This document shows, one piece after another, positions 1-11,909 of a stretch of DNA of 64,000 bases. Position numbers and translations under genes: made by a program. Source of the DNA: Gracilaria domingensis (lineage: Eukaryota > Rhodophyta > Florideophyceae > Gracilariales > Gracilariaceae); contig VCMS01000023.1 in assembly GCA_022539475.1 (NCBI GenBank), forward strand, positions 186,001 through 250,000, given 5' to 3'. The notes under the pieces were generated by a model, which saw nothing but the letters and a program-made list of their open reading frames with translations, ran no database searches and was not told the origin of the DNA. Position 1 is the first letter of the stretch, and every line of letters starts with the position of its first letter.

Positions 1-573
1 GTGAAGTGGGCGTGGGTTGGAGCGGTTCTAGTCGCACAGGTTGCGTTGGTGGGCACGGCGGTGACAATGCGCTGTTGTCAGCGGTGGTGTCATGGCTCTT
101 TGAGGAGGGAGATGCAGGTGGAGATGGAGGAGATCTACGAAGGTACATACGTACTATTGTTGTTCGAAAACTTCACCTTCGCAATTCGCGAACTCGATCT
201 CGTACGTGTAGAGGCGAACGAGGTGTAAGCCGTGTGTTCGTGTACATCAAAACCAGGGCTGTGGCGAAATTTAATTTCAGATTTCGTCTTCGCTTTGGCA
301 TTCTTCCCCCTCTTCGCGAGTCACACGGTGTTCTTCATTTGCGCGCTGGAACCCCGGGACATGTGACGCATCGCTCCGCCTCCGCTTGTAAGATACAAAC
401 TTTCACCAGCACGCGAAGCGTACCGAAAGTACAGCTTATAATTGCGGTGTGTACAACGGTCCAACGACCAAGTGAACGCCCGCGCGGTCAATCAGCTACC
501 TGCAACCTGACATCATCACTTGTTTCCACGACGATCGTCTCCCGCCACGAAACTCACGACTTATCGCTAGTCC
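1..573. other. Upstream region of UFD2, no gene supported
   Basis: No recognisable gene is seen here. Open frames run in from the left edge, but their Arg/Val-rich translations resemble no family I know, and one overlaps the UFD2 start in another frame. The stretch most likely holds the promoter and 5' leader of the UFD2-type gene that starts at 574, and possibly the tail of a gene outside the window. Confidence 0.4.
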
Positions 574-3500
574 ATGAATTGGTTCCGCGGAAGTAATGAA
601 GGCGATAAGGCCGACCCTTCCGGCGTGGAGGATGCTCAAGCTAATACGACTCCAGACGCCAACGAGCTGAGACGACGCCGTCTGGCGAAGCTGGAGGCCG
701 AGCAGGCAGCCCAGAGGCAGCGACGAAAAGAGTTTGAAGAGCGAAAGGCAAGATGGGAGGCCGAGCAGAAAGCGAAGAAAGCTGCGGAAGAGGCCGCGGC
801 AGAAACTACCGAAGCCACTGTTCCTTCAGAACCAGAGAAGGCGCCCGTTCCACCGCCTGAGAAAAAGGCGCAGCCTGAGGATGAGCCTAAACCGAAGCGT
901 ATTGCTCCAGCTCTGCCAAGCGCAGAGGAGATGGCATCCAGGGCTATTGCTAAATGCCTTGGTCTTTCGCTTTCAGCAGCCCAAGCTTCTGGCGATATCA
1001 AGTACATCCCAGATCTTGTGGAACAGCTGAGAATGGACTCAGGCGTATCGGACGGCCAGCCTTTGCTCCTCTCTGTCGATGTACATGCGGACGATATCTT
1101 AATTAATCGTATTAATAGTGAATCGCAACCGTTGTTGTATCTGTTCAAGTCGTTCACTCGATGTGGCCAACAGATGTCCGACATTCACTCTAACAGACGC
1201 CTCTTTGGTGATGCACACAAAGACCGGCGAATGCTTTTAAGCTCTGCTGTGTCTGGGGTTGAGAAACGAATTATGACGTACGCGGGTATGGTATTAAACG
1301 GATCGTTTATGGATTCCGGTGACAGCGCTGTTCCCTTCCATACCTATCTTCTTAACGACACAGTTCCGGCAGGATTCATTCGAGCACTTCTAAGTCGGTA
1401 CGCCGAGGAAGACAGTCCGGGAATGGATGACCTTGAACCTGTATTTTCTGCTGCACTCAGGAGTATTCGAGCTGAGGCTGTTTCTTCGTTATCTCTCTCT
1501 TCAAGCAGTTTCTTGAAGCCCTATAAGGCGCTAGCCACACTTTTGAATTACAAGGAGATTTGTAGAATACTGACATCGGACCCCTCCTTCTTGCCTCAAC
1601 TAAGTGGAACGAATCAACAAAAAATGCGCCAGTTCTCCATGTCGTCGTATTTGTATCCTTACTTTAAGATATCAGCCTTGCCTGGTCTACCACTTCACAT
1701 GCCGTCTCACTTTCCAGAGGACCCAACAATTGCTGTATCTATGTTTCCTAATCCATCCATGGCAGATCGCGCAGAAGTTGAAGGCTCCATCTATTCACTC
1801 AGGTCATCCCTCTCTGTTGCTAGAACAATTCTGCACCAGATTTGCCTATCTCTCTTCAAGGCTGGACCCGAATCGAAGCAGGCAATGTTGAATTGGTTTG
1901 GAACCGTCTGTAACATTAATACGAAACGAACTGCCATGAATCCAGATCCTCGTGAAATATCCGGTGATGGTTTTATGTTGAACGTCATGCATGTATTGCT
2001 GAAAATGTGTGAGCCTATCGTCAACGGTGGTTGGAAGATGTTGGACAAGATTCATCCGATGTATCCACAGTCTAGTCATCGTCTTGATTTTTCAGATGAA
2101 ACAAGACTTGCGGCCGATTCGGATATCTTGAAACGGTGGTGGGTCGATCAACGGAACGCGAATGCTCAGGAATCTCTTACTCGACATCTTGAAGTTGCCG
2201 CTCGGGAAGCCGGTATATCACAGGATTCAGTAGATGCAGGGTCGTCGAGCGATGGGAACGCGCAAACGCTGGTCGTTCCTTCAGAATTCAATTTTGTAAC
2301 GGAGTGCTTCTTTCTGGCTTTGCGTAGCGTGCATCTCGGGTTTATTTCAGTCGCAAATACGCATGATGAAACTATCATGCGATCATTGCAGAGGATGAAG
2401 GAAGTCATCAGAGACATGGAAGCTGCGAAAGAAAACGGCACGCTTGCGCCGTCCCAGGAACCCCAGTTGGTGATGATAAAGCGTAGATTCGATTCTTTCT
2501 TGCAGATCAAATTGTGCTATGATGTGTACCTCAGAGATCCTGAATGTCTCACTGGGCTGCTTAGGTTTGCAGCAGCTGATGCGGAATGGCTTTTGAAAAA
2601 GGTTCTCGTCCATCCAAAGAGGGAATCTTTTCTCCCGCTTCCTGTGCCGCCAGATCAGACCTTTGCCTCCCTTCCGGAACATACGGTGGAAACGATAACA
2701 AGCGTTCTTCTCCAAACCATGCGCACTGATCCGCAAATCGTGGATGATAACAGCTCTTTGCTTGAAGATATTGTGGGTTTCTGTATAGTGGGTTCGGCTT
2801 CTCCGTTGCATATCAAAAACCCGTACCTTCGAGCGAAGCTGATTGAATTTCTGTGGCATATATTCCCGAAGAGTCCATCTCTTGATACTGAAGAGGATGA
2901 AGACAGGGGATATCAAAGAAACCCGGCGATGGAGGCATTGTTTGCTGGTCATAAGCTTGCTAGAGAGTTTCTTCCGGGAGCGATGTTTAGATTATATGTG
3001 GATGTGGAGCACACCGGATCACACAATCAATTCTACGACAAGTTTTCCATTCGTTACCACATTGGTTCTATTCTGGAATCATTATGGTACATTCCAGACT
3101 ACAGAAAGTCCGTCCAGAAGGAGGCGAGAGATGAAGGTAGGTTCCTGCGTTTCGTCAATATGGTGTTGAATGACGCCAATCACCTTCTCGACTCTGCATT
3201 AGACAATCTCGAACAGATCCACACTCTTCAAACCCTTATAGAGAGTAATTCCCCTGAATGGCAATCACTAAGTGAAGAGGAGAAATCAGAGAAAAAGGAG
3301 CATTTGCAGAAACTGGAAGGATCTGCCAAGAGTTATAACCAACTTGGTAACAATAACGTGAAGCTGTTGTGCCTCCTAACAGACGACGCTGTTGTCAGAA
3401 ATAATTTCTTAAGACCTGAAATGGTCTCCAGAATTGCAGAAATGTTGAACTATCTTCTCGACAGGCTATGTGGAAAGCGTTGTTCAGAGCTTAAGGTTAC

Positions 3501-4011
3501 AGACCCCAAAAAGTATTTCTGGAAGCCCAGAGTGTTGTTGAGGCGAATCATGCAAACATATATTCACTTCTGTGGGGAGCCATCCTTTGCGACTGCCGTC
3601 GCCCGGGACGGGCGCTCGTATAAGGCTGGTTTGTTTGCCAAAGCGATCCGGATTGCAAAGAACAAGGCATTACTGACAGCTCCTGAGGTACAAAAACTGG
3701 CGGAAGTGGCAGACGATGCAGCTAAAGCCTACGAAGAAGATAACCAGGAGGAAGAAGATCTTGGGGAAATCCCTGATGAATTCCAAGACCCTGTTATGAG
3801 CACATTGATGAGAGATCCCGTACGACTTCCAACGTCAGGGGTGGTCATGGATCGTACTATTATTTCGAGGATCTTACTGGGCGACAAGTTTGATCCTTTC
3901 AATCGCAAACTGTTAACTGAGGACATGCTTGAGGAGGAAGTTGAGCTCAAGAGAAGAATTCAGGACTTCATAAGTGAAAGACGAAGTCAAGCCCGGAAGC
4001 AAAGAGAGTAG
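574..4011 (+). CDS. UFD2: Ubiquitin conjugation factor E4 (UFD2/UBE4 type, U-box)
   Basis: This 1145-residue intronless gene encodes an E4 ubiquitin chain elongation factor, which extends ubiquitin chains on substrates with E1, E2 and E3 and works with Cdc48/p97. Residues 30-110 are a charged, Lys/Glu/Ala-rich coiled-coil-like N-terminus with a Pro/Glu linker. The long helical core typical of Ufd2 fills the middle. The last 80 residues are a U-box: [18 protein letters not shown], then [10 protein letters not shown] and [13 protein letters not shown], and they match the family signature (DPLM.T.M.DPV.LPSS...DR..I). Length fits UBE4A/B and yeast Ufd2 (about 960-1300). The ATG at 574 opens directly into an acidic then basic N-terminus. 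The gene converges on RPL3 with 76 bp between stop codons. Confidence 0.95.
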   Translation: MNWFRGSNEGDKADPSGVEDAQANTTPDANELRRRRLAKLEAEQAAQRQRRKEFEERKARWEAEQKAKKAAEEAAAETTEATVPSEPEKAPVPPPEKKAQPEDEPKPKRIAPALPSAEEMASRAIAKCLGLSLSAAQASGDIKYIPDLVEQLRMDSGVSDGQPLLLSVDVHADDILINRINSESQPLLYLFKSFTRCGQQMSDIHSNRRLFGDAHKDRRMLLSSAVSGVEKRIMTYAGMVLNGSFMDSGDSAVPFHTYLLNDTVPAGFIRALLSRYAEEDSPGMDDLEPVFSAALRSIRAEAVSSLSLSSSSFLKPYKALATLLNYKEICRILTSDPSFLPQLSGTNQQKMRQFSMSSYLYPYFKISALPGLPLHMPSHFPEDPTIAVSMFPNPSMADRAEVEGSIYSLRSSLSVARTILHQICLSLFKAGPESKQAMLNWFGTVCNINTKRTAMNPDPREISGDGFMLNVMHVLLKMCEPIVNGGWKMLDKIHPMYPQSSHRLDFSDETRLAADSDILKRWWVDQRNANAQESLTRHLEVAAREAGISQDSVDAGSSSDGNAQTLVVPSEFNFVTECFFLALRSVHLGFISVANTHDETIMRSLQRMKEVIRDMEAAKENGTLAPSQEPQLVMIKRRFDSFLQIKLCYDVYLRDPECLTGLLRFAAADAEWLLKKVLVHPKRESFLPLPVPPDQTFASLPEHTVETITSVLLQTMRTDPQIVDDNSSLLEDIVGFCIVGSASPLHIKNPYLRAKLIEFLWHIFPKSPSLDTEEDEDRGYQRNPAMEALFAGHKLAREFLPGAMFRLYVDVEHTGSHNQFYDKFSIRYHIGSILESLWYIPDYRKSVQKEARDEGRFLRFVNMVLNDANHLLDSALDNLEQIHTLQTLIESNSPEWQSLSEEEKSEKKEHLQKLEGSAKSYNQLGNNNVKLLCLLTDDAVVRNNFLRPEMVSRIAEMLNYLLDRLCGKRCSELKVTDPKKYFWKPRVLLRRIMQTYIHFCGEPSFATAVARDGRSYKAGLFAKAIRIAKNKALLTAPEVQKLAEVADDAAKAYEEDNQEEEDLGEIPDEFQDPVMSTLMRDPVRLPTSGVVMDRTIISRILLGDKFDPFNRKLLTEDMLEEEVELKRRIQDFISERRSQARKQRE

Positions 4012-4087
4012 ATGTCAAGTTAAAGGTCGCAACCTCTAATAGAATGAAGTAAATAATGTCAAGCAATGAGCAAGACATTCAAGTTTA

Positions 4088-5272
4088 CTAGGCAGTTTGT
4101 TGCGCTGCAATGTTGTCGCGTTTGAGAGTACCTTCGTACTTCTTCTTTTCTGCAATGGTCTGGAAGCGCCCGTGGCCGTGCTTTGACGATGTATCGATGA
4201 ATTTGAGAACAACCTCCTCCTGTGCTGCGCGCGAAGTCTGCGGGAACAAACTCTTACGAAGGGTAACGATACGTTTCTTTGTGCCGACCACGCATCCCTT
4301 GACCATGAGCCAATCTTCATTGATCATACCATAGTGAGGGAAGCCGCCCATCGGAGTAATAGACTTCTTCGTAAGATCAAAGTTGGTAGTGGCGCTAGTC
4401 TCATCGCCCTTGTCGCCAATTCGATAAATCTTAAGATTGGTTTGCGTCCTGTGGAAGTAACCACGCTGACCCGCACGAGCTACAGTGAAACCAACACGGG
4501 CAGGATGCCATGCACCGATACAAGCGACCTTTCGGAGACCACGATGAGTCTTCCTAGGCAGTCGCGTGACGCCCCATCGAGTGACGACGCCTTCGAAACC
4601 ATGACCCTTGGTGACACCAATGGCATCGATCATTTCATCCTTGGAGAAGACAGCCTTCACGTCAATTGGACGTTCGAATAGACCCTTAGCGAACTCAACC
4701 TTGTCCGCAACAGATCCGCCATTGATCTGTACTTCCATAAGATGAGCCTTCTTCTGTGCGATCTTGATCTTGCGAATCTGAGTATGGACCAGCAAGCGAA
4801 CAACGGAGCAGTGCTTGACAACCCTGTCGAGCTCGGCATCTATTTCGTTTGAGCCCTCAGCATGCTTCTTGGCATACTTGGTAAACGCCTTCTTCTTTGA
4901 CTTGTACCAGTTCTTGTAGAAACGACGTCTCACTTCATCGGAAAGATGCTCAGCCCACACGGTAGTGAGAGCGCGCAGACCGTAGGGAGTCTCGACGTAT
5001 CCCACAAGGCCAACAGCGATGAGCGGAGGAGTCTCAATTATAGTGACTGCCTCAACGACCTCCTTTTTATGCATCTTCGACCCCGGTTTATCAACATCAC
5101 GAACAATATGAGTCATGCCGGCCTTGTATCCCATGAATGCAGTCAAATGGCAAGGCTTTGAGGGATCATCCTTCGGAAAGGCCTTGACTTTGCCACGGTG
5201 ACGACTGGATCGCTTCTTCGGCAGATACGCCAGAGATCCGTGACGGGGCGCTTCAAACTTTCGATGGGACAT
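4088..5272 (-). CDS. RPL3: 60S ribosomal protein L3 (uL3)
   Basis: This gene encodes the 394-residue large-subunit protein uL3, which reaches into the peptidyl transferase centre of the cytosolic ribosome. The start is the ATG at 5272 because the product then begins [14 protein letters not shown], the near-invariant eukaryotic L3 N-terminus; the frame runs 8 codons further upstream but that part is not conserved. Other conserved blocks are [44 protein letters not shown] and [11 protein letters not shown]. Length equals that of other eukaryotic L3 proteins (387-403). It is intronless and converges on UFD2. No fault is seen. Confidence 0.98.
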   Translation of the reverse strand: MSHRKFEAPRHGSLAYLPKKRSSRHRGKVKAFPKDDPSKPCHLTAFMGYKAGMTHIVRDVDKPGSKMHKKEVVEAVTIIETPPLIAVGLVGYVETPYGLRALTTVWAEHLSDEVRRRFYKNWYKSKKKAFTKYAKKHAEGSNEIDAELDRVVKHCSVVRLLVHTQIRKIKIAQKKAHLMEVQINGGSVADKVEFAKGLFERPIDVKAVFSKDEMIDAIGVTKGHGFEGVVTRWGVTRLPRKTHRGLRKVACIGAWHPARVGFTVARAGQRGYFHRTQTNLKIYRIGDKGDETSATTNFDLTKKSITPMGGFPHYGMINEDWLMVKGCVVGTKKRIVTLRKSLFPQTSRAAQEEVVLKFIDTSSKHGHGRFQTIAEKKKYEGTLKRDNIAAQQTA

Positions 5273-6599
5273 TGTGGGTGTGGCGCGCAAGACCAACAGC
5301 TACAGCTAAAGGGGGTGGCTATTGCTTTCCGGGAGGATAGCAAAGAGACATCGGTCGCAACTTGCCCTCGCCTGCCTTCGTTGTCGTAATCCAGACCGTG
5401 GACGACGGCCGGCGTCCATGTGGTGACACACATTGCAAACGTGATGGACGTGTGCAACGTTGCAAACACATTTTCCACGAAAGAATGTTTTTCTAGTAAC
5501 TGTTGAAAGGTATTTATATTAATAACAAATTTTTGTGCGCTGTATTTTGAAACCGAAGCCAACGCGGCTTGGAAGTTCCAAGTTGGAACAGTCCAGGTCA
5601 AAGTCGGGCGTATCGATCTAAGTTTGGTAGCCGCAACATCATGTACGGATGATCCTTTAAATAGGTTGACGTCCTACCTCTTCCGATCCATTCATTTGAC
5701 ACCGATGCGGGATCTGAAAGAGCCGCAGAGCACTGCGACCCGTGGATCACTCAGTGATTTAGCGACTGATTTGGGGTTGACATCAAAGTCGTTCAGATAC
5801 TTGATAACTTGATAAAAAGGGCGTGACAAGGGTAAACGGTAGATTTCAGATTGAAGCATTTCTAGCCCATGTAAAGAATATGTGAGCGAAGAAACTGGAA
5901 ACACAGGGTGACAGATGCTTTCTACACCATGCGGTAGAAAGAAAAGAATGCAAGAAACAAACATTTTGTAGGTGAGAACATGAAACATTGCGGTAGCGCG
6001 CAATCTAAGCGAATCATTGTGCATCCGCTACTTGTAGTGATTACTTGGAACGCGGCGCCATGGCGCATGAGAAGCGTTCGAAAAGACACGGGTGCAGCGA
6101 ACAAGGCAGAAGCAAGCAGTGGTTTCTCTAGCTGGTCATGTTGTGAACCACTTCCGTAGACTTGATAAGGACCAACGCATGGGTACGTACATCATCATCC
6201 ACGATCATTACAGGCATTGATGATGATGGTACGGTGCGTCCCTTGACGTGCAGCTTTCGTTGGCAATATGGGACGTTGTGAATGGTAGTTGACAAGCTTG
6301 CTTACATGTTGCCCTTCGCTTTCGCGGATGCAAGTGAACCACAAGGTGCATGGTTGCGGGAGCTGCGACTTGGCGCCCGACAAGCACGTGTGAGAAAAAG
6401 ACCGCGTTAAGTTGTGCGCACGCGCGAAGCACTGCCGCTGGGCAAATGAAGACTGGCGAATCGGGACGCCGCAGGAATGCACTGCAACGAGCGCGCCGAG
6501 GAGGAGCGAGTGGTGGTGTGACGATACGAACGCGCGCGCTTCGGTTATGTGAACACCCAAGGCGACGGGGCAGCGCGGCAGCGCGCATCAGTTAGAAGC
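5273..6599. other. Intergenic: RPL3 promoter side, no gene found
   Basis: This holds the RPL3 upstream region and about 1 kb in which I find no supported gene. Short frames on both strands lack recognisable motifs and overlap each other. Base composition rises from ordinary to GC-rich near 6350, where CpG-rich sequence begins and leads into the next gene's upstream region. Confidence 0.4.
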
Positions 6600-7156
6600 G
6601 TTACTCGCACGTTGGGCGCGTCCATGACGCGGGACGGACGCGGCCGCGACGGATCGGGGAGCTTGATTCAGGGTGCGCGCGCCCTGGCGGGCAGGGTGAG
6701 CGGAGAGCGGGTGTGGAAGCGCGGCGGAAGAGGGCGCCTTGTTGCTCGGGCGCGCGCGCAGCGGACCGCGGCAGCCAAGCGTGGAACGGCGCGGCGGGCG
6801 GCGCCGAAAACGTGCCGTACAGCGCACCTTCGGGCGGAAGGGGACGCGCCACTAGCGGCGCGCAGCTCACCGCCGCTGCACGGGTGGCATCGCGCGCACT
6901 TGGCGCCGCGCGCGCGCGCGCGCGTGACGTCATCATGCCGCGCATCGCACTAAAACGTAACGCACACTCGCGCTACTGTAAAGCGCGCGCGCGCGCCGCT
7001 GCGCGGGGGGCGTTCTGTGCGCAAATCTCCAGCGCCGCTGGCGCGCCGCTGCCGCCGCAGCCGCAGGCAGACGCGCCGCGCGCCCCGCTTATCGTCCGCG
7101 CCGTGCGACCGGCCGCAGCGCGCCCGTCGTCGCGTCGCGCCCGCGCGGTCGTCGTC
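6600..7156 (+). promoter_or_regulatory. CpG-rich upstream region with (CG)9 run and a CRE palindrome
   Basis: This very GC-rich tract lies ahead of the gene at 7157. It contains an uninterrupted alternating (CG)9 run at 6907-6924, able in principle to form Z-DNA, followed at once by TGACGTCA (6925-6932), the palindromic bZIP/CREB-type site. The reading frame of the downstream gene stays open through here from a GTG at 6713, with an in-frame ATG at 6935, so part of this could be coding. The Arg/Ala-rich translation is what any CpG-rich DNA gives, so I treat it as promoter and leader. Confidence 0.4.
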
Positions 7157-8743
7157 ATGCTGCCGCGTCGCCGCTCCCCGATGCGCACGCGCACCGACTT
7201 GCAACGCCCGCCGACCCCCACCCGCCGCCGCGGCCGCTCCGTGTTCACCTCTCGCTCGTCGCCATCGTCGCGCGATGTGTCTGCCGCGCCGCTGCGCGCC
7301 GCGCCGCCGACCACCAGGCCGCCTGCGCACGGCACGCGCTTCTTCAATGAGCGCACCGAGGTGGAGTGGGTTTTGAGGGGCGCTTGTAGTGATAGGCGCC
7401 TCGTGCATCTGGCGTTGCAGAGAGCTGCGCGCGCCGTCCGCGAGGAGCGCATGCAGATGAGGCAGCGTACCCCCCCGGTTTGCGTCCCGCCGCGGCCCGT
7501 GGGCAGTGAGGTCGATGCTTTGCTGCAGCCGAGGCGGAAGGGGCCTCGTGCGCCTTCCGCGCCCTTGGATACACGCCATCGCGATGCCCCGCTTCTTGAC
7601 TCGCGCCGCAATGTATTCGGTGCTCGCACTGCCAAGTACCGTCGCGCGCTGCGCTATGAGCATGAGAGTGATGGCGTGGCGTATGCGCGAAGGGTCAACT
7701 CGGCGTGCGTGGAGCCCGGCAAGTTTGAGTGGTATGATACTCGTACGGACTACGAATGGCGTCTGCCGCGCGCTAACGCCCAACGCAGGGTTGACTTTCT
7801 GTCTGATTTTGGAGAGCGTCACTTTGAACGAGAGAGGTCCTTGTGGTCTGCCAGTTCTGCGTCGGAGCATGACACACGATGGTGGCGCAATGCTGACCGT
7901 GAGGATCGTCGTTCTCCCTCTTCGTTTCGAGATGATGCTTCTGTTGCCCGTCTCAGAGATCGTACTGGCAAGCGCATTGGTGGAAGCAGTACGCGATGGC
8001 GCGACATATTGGCGAAGAAGGAACTCGCCGACAGCAACGCAGAGCCTTCTTACTGCGAGTCGCTCGACAAGAGCCATGATATCAGTCCCAGATCTTCTCT
8101 GGATATAGAGGAAGCCACCAGCTTTTATAGCTCGGATGAGCCGCATAGCACGTCAATACGAGAGTGGAGGTCGAACACCTCTCTGTCGTATCGGCCACAA
8201 CCGTACACTAGACCGCGACATATCAAAAAAATTGGTCGTCAGATGTGTTTGTATGATCTTTCTAGCATCGTTGACGCCTCCAACGAGCCATGCGTTTCTT
8301 ATGATCGTCAGATATTTGACCCCGTGAGCAAGTTGTGGACGTATGTCGAGGCATGTCAGCCATCTTCTTCGCCCTGGGAGTTACGAGCCGTCGGCTCTCC
8401 AGTTACTTGGTCTGCGTCTGGCACAGAGGAAGGCACCAGCTCAGGTTCTCGGCAAGCAGCGCCTGTTTCCGCAGACTCTAATTGTACTAACGCAGCGCCT
8501 TCACCACCAATACCCGACCGAAAACCTACGCAAGAGTCCACACAACGTCGCAATAGTTCACCTGGCTTTGCGGCTATCACTAGTGCCATGGAGGCGAAGC
8601 GTGCGTTCAATGCCACTAGAGATTTGTGGCTGGGTACCACCCGCAAGTCTGTGTATGGTCCAGCCAACCTTGAGGCTCTTATATTTGCGTCAGAGATTGA
8701 CGATGTTGAGCAGGGTATTCTACGGAGGGCGTCTGTAACGTGA
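7157..8743 (+). CDS. Unrecognised Arg/Ser-rich protein
   Basis: From the ATG at 7157 this is a 528-residue intronless frame; an in-frame ATG at 6935 would add 74 residues. I do not recognise the family. The first 60 residues are Arg/Pro/Ser-rich. The middle is rich in Arg, Asp and Trp, with several aromatic-charged clusters such as FEWYDTRTDYEWRLPRAN and RERSLWSASSASEHDTRWW. A Ser/Thr-rich part follows, and then a less biased C-terminus (MEAKRAFNATRDLWLGTTRK) that could be folded. No membrane span, kinase, zinc or nucleic-acid motif is evident. The length of the frame outside the GC-rich part and the normal codon variety after residue 200 argue that it is a real gene. Function unknown. Confidence 0.6.
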   Translation: MLPRRRSPMRTRTDLQRPPTPTRRRGRSVFTSRSSPSSRDVSAAPLRAAPPTTRPPAHGTRFFNERTEVEWVLRGACSDRRLVHLALQRAARAVREERMQMRQRTPPVCVPPRPVGSEVDALLQPRRKGPRAPSAPLDTRHRDAPLLDSRRNVFGARTAKYRRALRYEHESDGVAYARRVNSACVEPGKFEWYDTRTDYEWRLPRANAQRRVDFLSDFGERHFERERSLWSASSASEHDTRWWRNADREDRRSPSSFRDDASVARLRDRTGKRIGGSSTRWRDILAKKELADSNAEPSYCESLDKSHDISPRSSLDIEEATSFYSSDEPHSTSIREWRSNTSLSYRPQPYTRPRHIKKIGRQMCLYDLSSIVDASNEPCVSYDRQIFDPVSKLWTYVEACQPSSSPWELRAVGSPVTWSASGTEEGTSSGSRQAAPVSADSNCTNAAPSPPIPDRKPTQESTQRRNSSPGFAAITSAMEAKRAFNATRDLWLGTTRKSVYGPANLEALIFASEIDDVEQGILRRASVT

Positions 8744-9423
8744 CGGCGTTGGAAACGCCATTTTCTGTTGTTGGAGCTTGTAATAGTTGCGCCCCATGAG
8801 CCCTAGCTAGTGGCGGTTTTATTTTCATGCACATATTGGTGGGGTATTCAATGGTTTTTGGGGAAGAAGATCCGTGTTCGGGAATAGTTGGTTCAAACGT
8901 TTTTCTGATCGTTGATCGTTGTCTTATATAAACGATGTACATTCTGTATGAGCTAAGGAAAAGGCATGATTACGTGCAGAGCGCAGTGGGCCAAAACTGA
9001 CATAGCAAATACGGCGCGGAAGGAACTCAGGAAGCACTTGCGTTGCTTTCTTTCATAGGTTTGGATCATTCACAGTGCAAAGTACCGTAGCACGTTCGTT
9101 CGGCGCTCAGTAACTTTAGTCACGGGCATGTGAGAAACAATGCCTCTTTATTTCGAAGAGCATAGCATGCCAACATGCAGCTACAACAACGAAACGCCAT
9201 TGGAGTTATAGATAGAATTCTGGAAAGCTGTGCAAGTTACAGCAAAGTAACAGAATAAGTGCAGTAAAGAAGTCAAGGTGTATTGGGCAGGAAAGTTGTA
9301 TCCATCATGAGAGCTCTTGTGAAGAACACACAAGCAAAACGGGGCAAAACGGGGCAGGGATCGAACAAGGCCATCATGTCCAAAGCTGTGCTCCACCGCT
9401 TCGCATTTCGATTATGGTTTGCC
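8744..9423. other. Intergenic, nothing recognised
   Basis: This lies between the Arg/Ser-rich gene and the 3' end of the deneddylase gene. Only short, motif-free frames occur. A TATATAA-like stretch lies near 8925-8932 with no open frame that clearly follows it. Confidence 0.4.
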
Positions 9424-10379
9424 TCATGGGCCATCGTCAGGTGCCTCATTCAGTAACATGCACGCAAGCTTTCCGATTTCTTGACGCTTTTGATCAATTT
9501 GATCTTGGTGTAGCTCTGTCCCATTCTCATACACAGATGAGATTTTTTTGTTTGATAGAAAACATTGAACAACGTCCTCCGCGAACTTGCACGCAAACGC
9601 GCCTACGTAAGCGCCAAAAGAATCGTAAGGTTAGTTCACATTTCAGTGTGTGAAACCAAAACTGGTTTCCACCTTTTCTGCGGTCTAGTTCGAAGAGAAC
9701 TCTTGCTGCAGGTTGCCTTTCCGCACGTTCGCAATTTTAAGCTCGGGAGATAATTAGGTAGCAACGATGTAATGTCAAGAGGCAGAGAGACTTACCGCAA
9801 TCATAGCTGTTCTTTTGCAGTGGTGTTTCGAGCTCAGTAAATGACGCCTTTGACGTACCGAGCATTTTCGCGAGGCGATGCAAAAGAACTTGAGATACGT
9901 TAACGTTCGGGAGATGAGGTAGGGAATCCATGTAGTAGGCGACGTTTAATTGACGATCCAAAGCAAGCAGACTCCAGTGAGTTCCACTTGCAACATTTCC
10001 GTCGACGCCAGGGTGTCGACTGTCATTGATGGTAAGAATGATCAGCTCGCTGCTTTCCAAATTGTTTGCAGAAGCGATTTCGGAGAGTGCTTCGTGATCT
10101 GTGAACGCAGAAGCAAATGGTCGAAGTTTAGAAACACGCACATGTTGTGTGAATGAGGTACATGAAAAGCATCTTACCGTCAGTCAAAGATATGAAGAAA
10201 GATAGATTTGGAGGCAGAATTGCGACTCGAGGGTCATTTTTGAGAACGTTAATTCGCAGGTGCTCACACCAAAACGAGATAAGCTGATCATTCATCCAAC
10301 ACGGTGGGACAAGGAGTGCCAAATCATCTACAGACAACGAGGCGTCACCGAGAGAAGCAACACGAGTTGTTGGTGCCAT
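9424..10379 (-). CDS. NEDD8-specific protease, NEDP1/SENP8 type (C48), three exons
   Basis: This is a deneddylase of the Ulp1/SENP cysteine protease family, which removes or processes NEDD8 on cullins and other proteins. Three exons read in one frame: 10379-10178, 10098-9796 and 9602-9424, joined by GT-AG introns of 79 nt (GTAAGA...TTCACAG) and 193 nt (GTAAGT...TTACGTAG), both phase 1. The 227-residue product is close to human SENP8 (212). The catalytic set is complete: His108 in GTHWSLL, Asp125 in YYMDSLP, Gln162 and Cys168 in LQKNSYDCG. The N-terminal PCWMNDQLISFWCEHLR is the family's entry segment, and exon 3 supplies AFACKFAEDVVQCFLS after the active Cys. NEDP1 is favoured over a SUMO protease because the protein is short and consists of the catalytic domain only. 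Confidence 0.88.
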
Positions 10380-10886
10380 TGGGTTTGATTCTTCAGGATG
10401 CGAAGTACTTCTTCATACCTTGAGCAACGTGAGACGCTCTTGGTCCTTTTATGTCCTTCGAGAACCACGGAGCAGCGAGAAAAGAAGATAATAATAAATT
10501 GACACTTAGAGAGGAAAGGCAGACACAGAGAGGATAGAAGAAGAACTCGAGGCTAGCTCATCATTGCACGAAACTAGAAACATACCATTGGCTCGAAATG
10601 GTCAACTATTCGTCGGTAAATAACGTCGGTACCAACGGCACCTCGAACCGAGCAGCACTAACAAGGTCAGGCACTCAGGGATGCACTGCTACATGTGTAT
10701 CAATACACTGTATTGGGCCCCAAAAGCCACTGACAGGATTTGTAGCGCAGGGTTACGAGTCGTAACTTACGACTGTGCGTGGATTGGACAACCGCTGATG
10801 ATTGGGCGAATGGACTCGAGTGTTCATCTGAAACGCAAATTCGTCGGCCCGAATTGACAAAACTGAAAAGAACCCTTGCAGCTATC

Positions 10887-11909
10887 TCAAACAAAGCGTT
10901 CGGCAAGAACATGGCTACGGACTTCTATTCCATTGAGAAGGCGCACTGTCGAAACCTCACCCTTCCCTCCTAACCAATTTGGAATATGTTTCTCAGGGAA
11001 CCGTTCCACCAAGGCTTCTCTAAGTTGCTCCTTTGCGTCAACCCATACAATGCGCCGCGCTGTTCGTTTATCTAGCAGTGGTACAACTGCTCTCCAAACT
11101 GCAGCATGAGGGACACAAGCACAGGAGCGGGATCAAGTGCACATAGCGCAAATCAGTGGATTGGGATTGAGTCAGTGCTTGTCACAACGTTGAAACGGAA
11201 ACGGAAAGTCTTTGCTTCTGTATATCACTAGTAACTTACCTCCATATAACAACCGCGGATAGTTGGTCAAAAACACCTTGTCGAACACCTCTGGATAGTG
11301 ATTCATATAGATCATCATTCCAAGTCGCAAACCATTCAAATCTATGTTCTTCGTTCCAAAGCCTGTGAAGTCTACCACAACTGTTCCTCGTTTTGCTCTT
11401 GGACCGTTTGAGTCATACAGCATATGTTCGAACATTCGTGCGACCCCGACTTTCTGCATAGCTCGTTCAATCGAGGCTTTGTCGTATAGCCCCGCTGAGG
11501 CGAAGAACAGAGCGTCGCCCTTTTCAGTGGTCGCGCAAAGGCGCGCAAGAGGAATTCCGGTTGCACTCCCTCGAGTGATGCTAAGATCAACAGCACAAAT
11601 TCGGCTTTGAGCCCGCCAGTTAAGCGTTGTTTCTAGCTGGCGCATGGCTTTGTTCACATTCAGCTCGTTGAAACGCAGAACTCGTAGCAAGATATCGTCT
11701 CGCAGAGTGCTTTGCTCCTCGAGTAGGCAACGAAAAGGGTCTTCGCACGGAAGGCTTTGGACGGCATCCTCAAGCATAGGCTTGCTTGTCTGTTTGAAGC
11801 TCTCAAGCGCGCTATCTTCATTTCCAGAGTCATTTGAACCGGTTGCTTCCTCTACAAAGGTTGACCGCGGGAGTACAGAAGGCAATTTCATTGAAAAGTA
11901 ACTTGCCAT
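10887..11909 (-). CDS. CRAL-TRIO (Sec14-like) lipid-binding protein, two exons
   Basis: This is a 293-residue Sec14/CRAL-TRIO protein, a family that binds or exchanges phospholipids or other hydrophobic ligands. Exon 1 is 11909-11240 and exon 2 is 11098-10887, joined by a 141-nt intron (GTAAGT...CTGCAG, phase 1). Residues about 70-110 (ILLRVLRFNELNVNKAMRQL, NWRAQ) match the CRAL-TRIO N-terminal helices. The lipid-binding fold follows, with TVVVDFTGFG, then LRLGMMIYMNHYPE and FLTNYPRLLYG. Exon 2 adds WRAVVPLLDKRTARRIVWVD and ends the domain with IPNWLGG, the usual P.xLGG. No membrane span or second domain is present. Its nearest relative here is the gene at 13261-14250, which has an intron at the same place. 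Confidence 0.85.

Noticed and set aside
6-596. 196-codon plus frame at the left edge
   Set aside because: No motif, overlaps the UFD2 start in another frame, and no conserved-looking segment.
6950-8146. 398-codon minus frame opposite the Arg/Ser-rich gene
   Set aside because: It lies in CpG-rich DNA where all frames stay open. Its translation is Arg/Ala-rich noise, and the plus frame continues past the GC-rich part.
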